A stretch of DNA of 47,879 nucleotides from Candidatus Didemnitutus sp. Its GTDB lineage: Bacteria; Verrucomicrobiota; Verrucomicrobiia; Opitutales; Opitutaceae. The translations under genes were made by a program, and so were the position numbers. Location of the stretch: NCBI GenBank assembly GCA_023701285.1, contig JAMPXH010000019.1, positions 1 through 47,879 of the forward strand, in the 5' to 3' direction. The notes under the pieces were generated by a model. That model saw only the letters and a program-made list of their open reading frames with translations, did not search any database and was not told the origin of the DNA. Positions 25,093-34,248 of the stretch are shown here, piece by piece. Numbering within the stretch: position 1 is the first letter of the stretch; each line of letters opens with the position of its first letter.

Positions 25093-26967
25093 ATGCCCCT
25101 GTCGAAGCTCATCTTGCGCCACCGGCGGGTGTGGTTGCTGGCCGCGTTCGGCCTGCTCGCGCTCGTGGTCGGACGCTGGCTCCTGCCTGCGGACAAGGCC
25201 GTCCGGATCGTCGCGCACGGCGGTTATTGGGTCCTGTTGCTGACCTTCGCGCTCTTCGTCCGGGCGCTGTGGCGGCTCGGGCGCGGCGCCTGGGCCGGCT
25301 GGCGTCCGGCGCGGGCCGACTACGCGGCGCTCGCCCTCATCGCGGCGTGCAGCGGACTCTGGGCGGCGCACGAGCGGCACGGTTTCAAGATCCTCGCCGA
25401 TGAGGTCCTGCTCCTCGGCACCTCGATGGTCATGCACCAGCAACGCGAGGTGTCCTACCCGATCCGGGCCACGGATGTGCAGGGGCCCTTCGAGTTCACC
25501 CACAAGGTCGTCGACAAGCGCCCGTTTTTCTTCCCGTTCCTCGTCTCGCTGGTGCACGACGCCACGGGCTACCGCGGAACCAATCCCTTCTGGGTCAACA
25601 CCGCGCTCGGTTTCCTGTTCCTCGGGCTGGTCTTCGTCATCGCCGCGCGCATCGCGGTCGACCGCTGGGCGGGGGCCTTTGCCGTGCTGCTTTTCGCCGG
25701 GCTGCCGCTCCTCGCGCAACAGGCCGCGGGCGGAGGCTTCGAGTTGCTCAACCTCGTCATGCTCGCCGCCGTGCTGCTCCTCGGCTGGCGCTACGCGGAG
25801 AAGCCCGATGACGATTCGCTCACCGCGCTCTGCCTCGGTGCCGTGCTGCTGGCGCTGACGCGCTACGAATCCGTGCTCTTCGTCCTGCCCGTCGCGCTCC
25901 TCGCGCTCTGGGGCTGGGCGCGCGCGGGGCGCGTCATCCTGCCGTGGGCGGTCGTGGCGGCGCCGTGGCTGCTGTTCCCCTACGTGCTGCAAAACCGCGT
26001 CTTCGAGACCAACGCCGGGGCGTGGGAGCTCGCGAGCAAGCCGGAGGTCGGGGCGCCGTTCTCGCCCGCCTATGTGCCGGAGAATCTCGGGCACGCGCTC
26101 GGGTTTTTCTTCGACACGACGGGTTATCAGCCGAACTCGATCTTCTTCGCCGCGGTCGGCCTGCTGGCTTTGCCGTTCTTCGGGCTCGTCCTGCTCCGCA
26201 CCTTGCGCGCCGGGCGCGCTGCGACTCCCGGGGAGGCCGCCGTCGCGTGCGTCGGGCTGGGGCTCTTCGCCGTCGGCACGCTGCTGATGCTGTATTTCTG
26301 GGGCCAGTTCGATCACCCGGTCATCCGCCGGCTTAGCCTGCCCGTCCACCTGTTGCTGGCGCTGGCGGCCGTGGTCATCGGCGCGCGGCTCATCCGCCGG
26401 GCCGCCGTCTGGCGCTGGGCCTGCGGCGCCGCCGTGGTGGCGTTGCTGTTGCAAGGCCTGCCGTCGCTCACGCGCCAAGCCTACGCTTGGGAATACATGC
26501 CGGGGATCGAGATGGCGTGGCGGCAGGATTTCCTCCGCCAGCATCCGCAGAAGGATTACCTGTTCATCGACCGCGATTCCGTCTTCTGGATCACCCAGCG
26601 CGTCCCCGCCACCGCCATCGCGCAGGCCGCCGACCGCCGGGACGGTCTCGCCTACCACCTGCGCAACCACAGCTTCTCGGCCATGTATGTCTTCCAGCGC
26701 TTCACGGTCGATCAGGACACCGGGGCGCTGACGCTCGATCCGGCCGACGACATCGGGCCGGGTTTCGAGCTCGAGACCGTGTTGGAAAAACGCATCGCCA
26801 CGCTCCACCTCGCGCGCATCAGCCGCATCACGGCGATCCGCGAGGGCGGGGAGGTCACCGCGCGCGCCGGTCTCGCTCAGCCGCTCGGCGGCCCGGCGCT
26901 CGGCAAGGAGGAGTTCGAGCGCGCCAAGGCCGCCTACCTCGAGCGATGGATGAAGCAACTGCCGTGA
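25093..26967 (+). CDS. GT-C-type membrane glycosyltransferase (GT39/ArnT-like), copy 1
   Basis: The 624-residue protein has many predicted membrane segments. An acidic motif in the first periplasmic loop, 'ILADEVLLLGTSMVMHQQRE', fits the metal-binding Asp-Glu of GT-C enzymes that use polyprenyl-phosphate sugars. 'DKRPFFFPFLVSLVHDATGY' is the region seen in PMT/ArnT-like proteins after the second helix. The C-terminal 180 residues are soluble. It likely transfers a lipid-linked sugar to a periplasmic acceptor. ATG 25093 follows the pilin terminator directly; GTG 25078 is inside the hairpin. The next gene is a paralogue. Confidence 0.8.
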   Translation: MPLSKLILRHRRVWLLAAFGLLALVVGRWLLPADKAVRIVAHGGYWVLLLTFALFVRALWRLGRGAWAGWRPARADYAALALIAACSGLWAAHERHGFKILADEVLLLGTSMVMHQQREVSYPIRATDVQGPFEFTHKVVDKRPFFFPFLVSLVHDATGYRGTNPFWVNTALGFLFLGLVFVIAARIAVDRWAGAFAVLLFAGLPLLAQQAAGGGFELLNLVMLAAVLLLGWRYAEKPDDDSLTALCLGAVLLALTRYESVLFVLPVALLALWGWARAGRVILPWAVVAAPWLLFPYVLQNRVFETNAGAWELASKPEVGAPFSPAYVPENLGHALGFFFDTTGYQPNSIFFAAVGLLALPFFGLVLLRTLRAGRAATPGEAAVACVGLGLFAVGTLLMLYFWGQFDHPVIRRLSLPVHLLLALAAVVIGARLIRRAAVWRWACGAAVVALLLQGLPSLTRQAYAWEYMPGIEMAWRQDFLRQHPQKDYLFIDRDSVFWITQRVPATAIAQAADRRDGLAYHLRNHSFSAMYVFQRFTVDQDTGALTLDPADDIGPGFELETVLEKRIATLHLARISRITAIREGGEVTARAGLAQPLGGPALGKEEFERAKAAYLERWMKQLP

Positions 26968-28781
26968 ACGCGGCCGGCTCCGCCTCCGCGCCGCCCCCGG
27001 CCGCGGCCGCGCGCCTGCCCCTGCGGCTGGCGCTCTTCGGCGTGCTGGCGGTCGCGGCGGTGTTCTTCGGCTTCGTCGCCCCCGACGTCGCGACGGCGCG
27101 CGAGCTCGTGCAACGCGCCGGCTACTACACCATCGCGCTCACCTTCGCCTGGGCCGTCGTCGCCTTCGTCCGCGTCGCGCCCGCGTGGTGGCGCGAGGGT
27201 CCGGCGCTTTCGCGGCGCGAAGCCCTCGGCTCCGGCCTGACGGTCCTCGCGCTCACGCTGCTGGCGGTGCTGACCGTGCCCTTCTCCTACAAGGTGCTCT
27301 ACGACGAGTTCGTCCTGCAGAACACCGCGCTCAACCTGCATCAGCTCCGCGAGGTCGGCACCACCGTGCGCGGCTACGAAATCGAGGGCGTCTTCACCGC
27401 GCTCGGTTCCTACCTCGACAAGCGGCCCTTCTTCTTCGCCTTCCTTGTCTCGCTCCTGCACGACCTCACCGGTTACCGCGAGGCCAATGCCTTTGCGCTC
27501 AACACCGCGCTCCTGCCCGTCGTGCTCGCGCTCGCCGGCGCGCTGGCGCGGCGGTTGATGGCGGCGCGCGCCGCGTGGGCCGCGGTCGTGGCCTTCGGGG
27601 CGTTCTCGCTGCTGGCGCACAATGCCGTCGGCGCCGGCATGGAGATGCTCAACCTCGCGATGCTCCTCGTCGTCGTGCTGCTCGCGATGCATTACCTCGC
27701 CTCGCCCGATGGCACCCGGCTCGCCGCGCTCGTGCTCGCCGCTGTGCTGCTCGCGCAGACGCGCTACGAATCCAGCCTCTACATCGCCCCGACGGCGCTG
27801 GTCATCCTCGAGGGCTGGCGCCGGGCCGGGCGCATCCTGCTGCCGCCGGCCGCGCTCCTCGCGCCGGTGCTGCTCATCCCCTACGCGTGGCACAACACCT
27901 ACCTCTCCGGCACGCCGTTGCTCTGGGAGTTGCGCGAAGGCACGGAGAGCCGCTTTGGCGTGGAGTTCCTCGGCGGCAACCTCGAGCGCGCGGCGGCGTT
28001 CTTCTTCGATTTCTCCGGCCGGATCATGAACTCGTGGTGGCTCGGCGTCGCGGGCCTGCCGGCCTTCGCTTGGGTCGTCTGGCGCGCGGGGCGCGGCCTG
28101 CGCGGCTGGCGCCACGCCCCGGCGGCGGAGTTCACCGCGCTGGTCTTCGCCGGCGCCGTGACGGCCAACCTCGGGCTGCTGATGTTCTACTACTGGGGCG
28201 CGCTCGACGACCCGATCGTCTCGCGCCTCAGCCTGCCCTTCTGCGGCGTGCTCGCGCTGAGCCTCGGCTGGGTCGCGACGCAGGTGCCGGAGCGCTGGCG
28301 CGAGCGCGCGGTGCTCATCGTCGCGGGTGGCGCGTTGCTCTCGTATCAGGTGAGCGGCCTGCGCTCGAATGCGCACCACTGGGAGCAGAATCTTCTCCTG
28401 CGTGAGATCGCGTGGGAGGCGGACATGATCGACGCGTTGCCCCCGGCGAACCGGCTGCTCATCAGCAACAAGTCCCCGCTCTTCTGGCTCGGACGCGAAT
28501 TGCCCGCCATCTCCACCGGGCGCGCCCGCTGGCGCGCCGAAGGCATCAAGTTCCACCTCGATCATCATACCTTCCAGGAGATCCTCGTGCTCCAGACGCT
28601 GCGCCCCGTCGGCGCCGAGGGCGGATTCCAGATCGATCCGGCGGACCGGCTGCCCGACCACTACGTGCTCGAACCGCTGACCGAGCGGCGCTTCGGCGTG
28701 CGCCTCGCGCGCATCAGCCGCGTGCGGGAGATTCGGTTGGACGCCGCGACGGCCAGCACCCTGAATCCGCCGACGCCATGA
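26946..28781 (+). CDS. GT-C-type membrane glycosyltransferase (GT39/ArnT-like), copy 2
   Basis: This 611-residue paralogue of the preceding protein has the same layout: 'VLYDEFVLQNTALNLHQLRE' in the first loop, 'DKRPFFFAFLVSLLHDLTGY' after the next helix, many hydrophobic segments and a soluble C-terminus. The two genes look like an old tandem duplication. ATG 26946 overlaps the previous gene by 22 nt. A GTG at 26964 would give a GTGA overlap and is also possible. The stop overlaps the next start in ATGA. Substrate and acceptor are unknown. Confidence 0.8.
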   Translation: MDEATAVNAAGSASAPPPAAAARLPLRLALFGVLAVAAVFFGFVAPDVATARELVQRAGYYTIALTFAWAVVAFVRVAPAWWREGPALSRREALGSGLTVLALTLLAVLTVPFSYKVLYDEFVLQNTALNLHQLREVGTTVRGYEIEGVFTALGSYLDKRPFFFAFLVSLLHDLTGYREANAFALNTALLPVVLALAGALARRLMAARAAWAAVVAFGAFSLLAHNAVGAGMEMLNLAMLLVVVLLAMHYLASPDGTRLAALVLAAVLLAQTRYESSLYIAPTALVILEGWRRAGRILLPPAALLAPVLLIPYAWHNTYLSGTPLLWELREGTESRFGVEFLGGNLERAAAFFFDFSGRIMNSWWLGVAGLPAFAWVVWRAGRGLRGWRHAPAAEFTALVFAGAVTANLGLLMFYYWGALDDPIVSRLSLPFCGVLALSLGWVATQVPERWRERAVLIVAGGALLSYQVSGLRSNAHHWEQNLLLREIAWEADMIDALPPANRLLISNKSPLFWLGRELPAISTGRARWRAEGIKFHLDHHTFQEILVLQTLRPVGAEGGFQIDPADRLPDHYVLEPLTERRFGVRLARISRVREIRLDAATASTLNPPTP

Positions 28782-30238
28782 GCGCCCCTCTCACCGATCT
28801 CCGGGCCCACTTCGATTGGGTCGCCGACCACGACGCCTCCGCCCGGCGCGTGCAGCGCGGGTTCCATGCGCAGCTGCACGCGCACTTCCGGCACCAGATC
28901 CCCGCCGGCGAGAGTGTGCTCGAGCTGGGCTGCGGCGCGGGCGATCTGCTCGCGGCCATCGGGCCGGCGCGCGGGCTCGGCCTGGATTTCAGCCCGCGGA
29001 TGATCGCCAAGGCGCAGGAGCGGCACGGCGCGGTGCCGGGGCTCGAGTTCCGCGTGGCCGACGTCGCGGACACGCGTTTCGAGGAGCCGTTCGACCACAT
29101 CGTCCTCGACTATCTCACCGGTTACCTGCCCGACATCCAGCAGCTTTTCGAGCGGTTGCACGCCGCGGCGCATCCGCGCACGCGCCTGCATCTCACCTCG
29201 CTCAACACCCTCTGGCGCGCCCCGTTGCAATGGGCGTCGCGGCTCGGCGCCGTCATGCCGCAGCCGCCGAGCGCGTGGCTCTCGCACCACGACCTCATCA
29301 ACCTCCTCGAACTCGCCGGCTGGGAAGTCATCCGTTTCGAGCGCCAGCAGCTGCTGCCGGTGAATTTCCCGTTGCTCACCGGTCTCTGCAACCGCGTCGC
29401 GGTGCGCGTGCCGCTGGTGCGCGAGTGCGGCATCACGGTCGCCCTCACCGCGCGCCCGCGCCGGCGACCGGCGCTCGAGGCGCCGGTCTCGTGCTCGGTC
29501 ATCGTCCCTGCGCGCAACGAGGCGGGCAACATCCGCGCCGCCCTCGACCGCATCCCCGTGCTCGGCCGGCGCACCGAGGTGGTTTTCGTCGAGGGCCACA
29601 GCAAGGACGACACCTGGGAGACCATCCAGCGCGAGCTCGCCGCCTACTCCGGCCCGCATCTCGTCCGCGCGCTCCGGCAGCCGGGCAAGGGCAAGTGGGA
29701 CGCCGTGCACGCCGGCTTCGCCGTCGCCCAGGGCGAGGTGCTCGTCATCCAGGACGCCGACCTCACCGCGCCGCCGGAGGATCTCCCGAAGTTCTACGCC
29801 GCCATCGCCAGCGGCGCCGCCGAGTTCGCCAACGGCAGCCGGCTCGTCTATCCGATGGAGGAGCGTGCGATGCGCTTTCTGAATTTCCTCGGCAACAAGT
29901 TCTTCGCCCTCGCGCTCACCTTCGTGCTCGGCCAGCCGGTGAAGGACAGCCTCTGCGGCACGAAGATGCTGCTCCGCGCGGACTACGAGCGCGTGCTCCG
30001 CCGCATCAAGCCGTTCGGCAACTTCGATCCCTTCGGCGACTTCAACCTCCTCTTCGGCTCCGCGCTGCTCAACCTCCGCATCCGCGACGTGCCCGTGCGC
30101 TACAAGGACCGCACCTACGGCGAGACGAACATCTCGCGCTTCCGCCACGGCGCGCTGCTGTTCCGCATGACCTGGTTCGGGATCTGGAACCTCCGCTGCT
30201 TCCCGCTCCGCGGCGGCGAACGCGGGGAACGGCGCTGA
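28778..30238 (+). CDS. Fusion of SAM methyltransferase and family 2 glycosyltransferase
   Basis: The 486-residue protein has two domains. Residues about 1-225 form a class I methyltransferase with motif I 'VLELGCGAGDLLAAI' and 'GLGLDFSPRMIAKAQ'. Residues about 240-486 form a GT2 domain: 'CSVIVPARNEAGNIRAALDR', 'EVVFVEGHSKDDTWETIQ', 'VLVIQDADLTAPPEDLPKFY' (DxD) and 'KDSLCGTKMLLR', similar to polyprenyl-phosphate hexosyltransferases. No frameshift or stop separates them. The start overlaps the upstream gene (ATGA) and the stop shares a base with the next (TGATG). Such a fusion may make and methylate, or recruit, the same lipid-linked sugar. The acceptor is unknown. Confidence 0.87.
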   Translation: MSAPLTDLRAHFDWVADHDASARRVQRGFHAQLHAHFRHQIPAGESVLELGCGAGDLLAAIGPARGLGLDFSPRMIAKAQERHGAVPGLEFRVADVADTRFEEPFDHIVLDYLTGYLPDIQQLFERLHAAAHPRTRLHLTSLNTLWRAPLQWASRLGAVMPQPPSAWLSHHDLINLLELAGWEVIRFERQQLLPVNFPLLTGLCNRVAVRVPLVRECGITVALTARPRRRPALEAPVSCSVIVPARNEAGNIRAALDRIPVLGRRTEVVFVEGHSKDDTWETIQRELAAYSGPHLVRALRQPGKGKWDAVHAGFAVAQGEVLVIQDADLTAPPEDLPKFYAAIASGAAEFANGSRLVYPMEERAMRFLNFLGNKFFALALTFVLGQPVKDSLCGTKMLLRADYERVLRRIKPFGNFDPFGDFNLLFGSALLNLRIRDVPVRYKDRTYGETNISRFRHGALLFRMTWFGIWNLRCFPLRGGERGERR

Positions 30239-31467
30239 TGCAGGCGGCGTGGCAACGCTGGCGCTGGGCGCTGCTCGCCGCCGCCGTCACGCTGGGCGGG
30301 TTTGCCGCGTTGCTGAATTTTCCCGCCGCGTTTCGCGTCCTCGGGTTGCGCGAGATGAAACCGGTTTACGCCGACCTCGTCGCCGTGCTCGCCGCCGGCG
30401 AGGCCGTGCAGCAGGGTATCGACGTCTATCGCGGCAACCCGCTCGATCCCTTCAACCGCCCGCACGTCTATGGCCCTGCGTGGCTGGTCACCGGCTCGCT
30501 CGGTCTCACGCGCGGCGACACTGGCTGGCTCGGCACGCTGCTCGTCCTCGGCTTCATCGGCGCCGCCGTCGCCCTCTGCGCGCCGCGCACCCCCCGCGCC
30601 GCGCTGCTCACGGTCGCCCTCCTGCTCTCGCCGCCGGTCGTGCTCGCGCTCGAACGCGGCAACAACGACCTCGTGATTTTCCTCCTCCTCGCGGGTGCCG
30701 CGGCGCTGCTCGGCCGCGCCGGCCGCATGGCGTTGCCTGCGGCGACCGCCGCGCTCGTGACGGCGGCGGCGCTGAAATTCTATCCGCTCGTCTGCCTGCC
30801 CGCGCTCGCGACGCAGCGCGCCGGCCTGCGCCGGGCGCTGCCGTGGGTGATCGTCGGCGCGCTCGCCTTCGTCGGCGTGTGGTTCGCGCAACGGGTCGAC
30901 CTCGCGCGCGTTTTCGCCCTCGCCCCCGAGCCGGCGACCATCTTCGCCTACGGCCTGCGCCTGGGTGCGCTGACTTGGCGGATGCTCGGCGGCGAACACT
31001 TCTGGCTTCTGCTCGGCGCCGCCCCCGTGCTCACCGCGGGCGCTGGGTGGATCCTTCGGTCCGCGCCGGCGTTGCGGGCGCTGGTGCCGCTCCAGGGCGT
31101 CGCCGCCGCGGCGGCGGTCGCCGGGATCGCGGGCTGGATTTTCTGCTACGTGTGGACGACGAATTTCCCCTACCGCGTGCTCCTGCTGGTCCTCCTCGCG
31201 CCCGTGCTGCTGCGCCCCGAGGCTCCGCGCGCGGCCGGTCAGCTGCTCGCCGGCCTGCTGGCACTCGGCTGGCTGCTCGCGCCGCTCGATTGGTGCGCGA
31301 CGGCGTTCGATGCGGATGGCACGCGCACGACGCTGTTGCACGTGCTGGCCGTCCTGACCGGAGCGCATCAGGCGCTGGTCTTCATCGTCAGCGCGGCGGT
31401 CGCGGTCGCCCTGATCGGCTGGGTGCGGCGCGTCTGGCCGACTTGGTCGGCACGCGTGGCGGATTAA
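30238..31467 (+). CDS. GT87-like (DUF2029) membrane mannosyltransferase-type protein
   Basis: The 409-residue integral membrane protein has about ten to eleven hydrophobic segments. 'YADLVAVLAAGEAVQQGIDV' and 'YRGNPLDPFNRPHVYGPAWL' near the N-terminus, with 'ALERGNNDLVIFLLLAGA', match polyprenyl-phosphate mannose-dependent transferases of the GT87/DUF2029 group. It completes a four-gene operon with overlapping ends. Its TAA lies in a TTAA that also gives the stop codon of the convergent gene on the other strand. Confidence 0.78.
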   Translation: MQAAWQRWRWALLAAAVTLGGFAALLNFPAAFRVLGLREMKPVYADLVAVLAAGEAVQQGIDVYRGNPLDPFNRPHVYGPAWLVTGSLGLTRGDTGWLGTLLVLGFIGAAVALCAPRTPRAALLTVALLLSPPVVLALERGNNDLVIFLLLAGAAALLGRAGRMALPAATAALVTAAALKFYPLVCLPALATQRAGLRRALPWVIVGALAFVGVWFAQRVDLARVFALAPEPATIFAYGLRLGALTWRMLGGEHFWLLLGAAPVLTAGAGWILRSAPALRALVPLQGVAAAAAVAGIAGWIFCYVWTTNFPYRVLLLVLLAPVLLRPEAPRAAGQLLAGLLALGWLLAPLDWCATAFDADGTRTTLLHVLAVLTGAHQALVFIVSAAVAVALIGWVRRVWPTWSARVAD

Positions 31468-33461
31468 CTATCCCCCGGTGCGAGCAGCGCGTGCTGCAGG
31501 TCTTCCGCATTCAGACGGTGAATGAAGAAGATGTTCCCGACGATCGTGTCCGGCGCCCTTCGCTCGAGCCAGCGGCAGAGCCGCCCGAACCGCAGCTGCT
31601 CCAGCCGGTGCAGCTCCGCCGCGTAACCGGCGGCGTCGAGCGGCCGGCCCTCGCTGTCGCGGCGTTCCGCCGCCGGCACGCGTTCCTGCTCCGCCCACCA
31701 GTGCACGAGGCGCCGGTATTCCCGTTCGTAGGACTCCGACCACGGCCCGCGCACCTGGGTGTAGACGCGATGCAGCATCGTGGCGCTGATCGCGTAGATT
31801 CCCGGCTCCAGCGCCGGCAGGATCAGGCGGTCCGGCGCGTGATCGAAATACGCGTCGCCGATCCGCGTCGCGCGGATGCCGGCGTGACGCGGGTCGTCCG
31901 AGCCGAAATACGACAGGTAAACGCGCTCTCCCGCCGCGCGCGCGTCGAGCCATTGCCGCAACTCCGGCAGCCCCTGCCCCCAGTCGAGCGAGCTGTCGAC
32001 GAGGAACCGATGCCCGCCCGGCGGCCCGCCGGCCAGCGCGTTGAAATAGGTCAGGTAATGCGGGCGCACGCGCCAGGCCTCGACCGCCTGCCAGCCGGCG
32101 AGTGCGAGCACGAGCGCGAGACCGAACCGGCTGCGCGCGGACACCAGGGCTGCGCCCGCGAACACGTAGAGCAGCGGATACAGCGGCAGCAGGTGGCGGT
32201 GTCCGATGTTCAGGCTGCTCGCCAGCGCGAAGCCGCCGTAGATCGCGGCGAACACGCCCAGCGGCGCGAGACGGTAGGCCAGACGCCGGGCCCGGCGGTG
32301 ACGAGCCACGGCGAGCGCGGCCAGCACCGCGAGCGCGAGCGCGGGCAGGGTCGTCTTCAACGCGAACGCCGCCGGAAAAAATCCCGCCCAGCCGCGCTCG
32401 CGCACTTCGCCGGCGAAATACGCCAGCCGGTGCCGTGAGAACCGGTCCGTGAACGCCAGCCCGTAGAGCCACGCTTCGGGCAGCAACTTTGCCTCGCGCG
32501 CCCACCCGACGAACTTCTGCACGACGCCCGCGCGCATCTCCACCGCCTCGGGCCGCGTGCCGTCCGCCATCACCGAGCCGCCCGTGCGCGGCGTCGTCAG
32601 CAGCACCTCGTCCCACGTCTGCGCGAACCGCGCCGCGCCTCCGTCCGGCGTCGCCGCGTAGCGGAAACCGTAACCGGCCCACACGCCGATCCAGCCGATG
32701 AGCACCGCGGCCAGCGCCGCCCCGCCGAGCCAGGCGGTGCAGCGGATGCCGCGCACCCGGCCCCGTCGGCCGCCGCCGGCGACGACGAGCCCGCCGCCGC
32801 GCGTGAGGCGAACCAAGATCAGACCGAGCACGACCGGCGCGAGCAGCACGCCGGAGAATTTAGCCAGCGCCACGAACGCCGTCGCCGCGCCCGCGGCGAG
32901 CACCCGCCCCGGCGTCACGCGGTGCAGCAGCCGCCACCACGCGAGCAACGCCACCGCGAAGCCGAGCGCGGCCGCCGTGTCGGAGGTCACCAGCGCGCCG
33001 TGCGCGAGCAGGTGCGGGCAGAACGCCGCGAGCGCGAGCGTGAGCAGGCCGCCACGCTCGCCCCACAGCGCCGCCGACCAGCGCCAGATCACGCCGAGCA
33101 ACGCGAGGGCGAGCAGCGCGATCATCGCCCGCGCCGGCCCCACGATGGCCATCGTGTCCCGGCCGGGCGCGAACAGCCACGCCCGCGCCACGCCCCAGAC
33201 GTCGCCGCTCTCCCACGCCGGGCCGGAGAATTCGGGCGCGGGCGCGTCCGTCCACGCCGCCGCGAGTGCGGCCCAGCGTTGCGGCAGCAGGCCGTTCTCG
33301 GCGTGCAGCCGGAAATCCCCCGTGGCGTTGTAGGCGCGCCCGGCGGCGAGGTGCGCCGGCTCGTCGAACGTCAGCCCCACGCGCTCTGTTTGCCCCAGCG
33401 CCAGCCACGCGAAAGCCGCGAGGAGCAGCGCGGCGAAAATTCGGTAAAGGCGGGGCGGCAT
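31464..33461 (-). CDS. GT39/PMT-like membrane glycosyltransferase
   Basis: This 665-residue membrane protein starts at ATG 33461, just before the first hydrophobic segment. The frame is open 93 nt further upstream but overlaps the divergent gene's leader. 'GLTFDEPAHLAAGRAY' near residue 30 is the acidic GT39 loop motif (Asp-Glu). 'SGVLLAPVVLGLILV' and similar helices follow. The C-terminal soluble domain has 'VYLSYFGSDDPRHAG' and 'GIYAISATMLHRVY', as found in bacterial 'glycosyltransferase family 39' proteins. It faces the divergent methyltransferase gene and converges with the GT87-like gene at a shared TTAA. Confidence 0.8.
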   Translation of the reverse strand: MPPRLYRIFAALLLAAFAWLALGQTERVGLTFDEPAHLAAGRAYNATGDFRLHAENGLLPQRWAALAAAWTDAPAPEFSGPAWESGDVWGVARAWLFAPGRDTMAIVGPARAMIALLALALLGVIWRWSAALWGERGGLLTLALAAFCPHLLAHGALVTSDTAAALGFAVALLAWWRLLHRVTPGRVLAAGAATAFVALAKFSGVLLAPVVLGLILVRLTRGGGLVVAGGGRRGRVRGIRCTAWLGGAALAAVLIGWIGVWAGYGFRYAATPDGGAARFAQTWDEVLLTTPRTGGSVMADGTRPEAVEMRAGVVQKFVGWAREAKLLPEAWLYGLAFTDRFSRHRLAYFAGEVRERGWAGFFPAAFALKTTLPALALAVLAALAVARHRRARRLAYRLAPLGVFAAIYGGFALASSLNIGHRHLLPLYPLLYVFAGAALVSARSRFGLALVLALAGWQAVEAWRVRPHYLTYFNALAGGPPGGHRFLVDSSLDWGQGLPELRQWLDARAAGERVYLSYFGSDDPRHAGIRATRIGDAYFDHAPDRLILPALEPGIYAISATMLHRVYTQVRGPWSESYEREYRRLVHWWAEQERVPAAERRDSEGRPLDAAGYAAELHRLEQLRFGRLCRWLERRAPDTIVGNIFFIHRLNAEDLQHALLAPGDS

Positions 33462-33510
33462 CGCTTCTCGGAGCTTGGAGCGGCCCGCCGATTCGTCAAC
33501 CTGTCCGCCG

Positions 33511-34248
33511 GTGAACGCCTCCGAATACGCCAACCTCGCCCGCGTCGAGCGCACGCACTGGTATTACGCCGGCAAGCGCGAGATCGTGCGCGGCTGGATC
33601 CGGCGCGCGCGGCCGGCCGCGGCGGCGGACACGTTGCTCGATTGCGGCGCGGGCACCGGCATCTTCGCGCAGGAGATGGCGGCGCAGTGCCGCGTGCTCG
33701 TGCTCGACGACCACGAGGAGGCGCTGCGGATCCTGCGCACGAAATTCCAGCCGGACCAGATCCTCAGCCTCGCGGGCGATCGCGTGCCGCTGCCGGATGC
33801 CTCCCTCGAATACGTCACCGCGCTCGACGTGCTGGAGCACGTGCCGGACGACGCGGCGGTCGTGCGCGGCTTCCACCGTCTGCTCAAGCCCGGCGGACTC
33901 GCCGTCGTCACCGTGCCCGCGAGCATGGCTTTGTGGAGCGATTGGGACGTCGTGCTGCACCACTACCGGCGCTACTCGCGGCCGCAGTTGCGCGCGCTGT
34001 TCCCGCCGGAGCAGTGGGAATTGGTCCATCTCAACTACACCAACGTCGCCGCCTATCCCGCGGTGTGGCTGCTCCGCCACTGGCGGAAGTGGTTCCCGGC
34101 GCCCGCCGGCGCGGCGCGGGCGGAGGACAAGTTGCCCGGCGCCTTCCTGAACCGCCTGTTGCGCGCGCTCTTCGTCGGCCCCGCGTTCTGGCGCGTGCCG
34201 TTCCCTTTCGGCGTGAGCCTCGTGCTCGTCGCGCGCCGGCGCGGTTGA
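33511..34248 (+). CDS. Class I SAM-dependent methyltransferase
   Basis: The 245-residue protein has motif I 'LLDCGAGTGIFAQEM', the acidic end of strand 2 'VLVLDDHEEALRIL' and 'ALDVLEHVPDDAAVV', all typical of Methyltransf_11/12-type enzymes. The start is taken as GTG 33511 ('NASEYANLARVERTHWYYAG'), which matches the family's usual beginning; a TTG at 33475 would add twelve unconserved residues. It probably methylates a sugar or lipid-linked glycan, by context. Its TGA abuts the stop of the next, convergent gene (TGATCA). Confidence 0.82.
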   Translation: MNASEYANLARVERTHWYYAGKREIVRGWIRRARPAAAADTLLDCGAGTGIFAQEMAAQCRVLVLDDHEEALRILRTKFQPDQILSLAGDRVPLPDASLEYVTALDVLEHVPDDAAVVRGFHRLLKPGGLAVVTVPASMALWSDWDVVLHHYRRYSRPQLRALFPPEQWELVHLNYTNVAAYPAVWLLRHWRKWFPAPAGAARAEDKLPGAFLNRLLRALFVGPAFWRVPFPFGVSLVLVARRRG

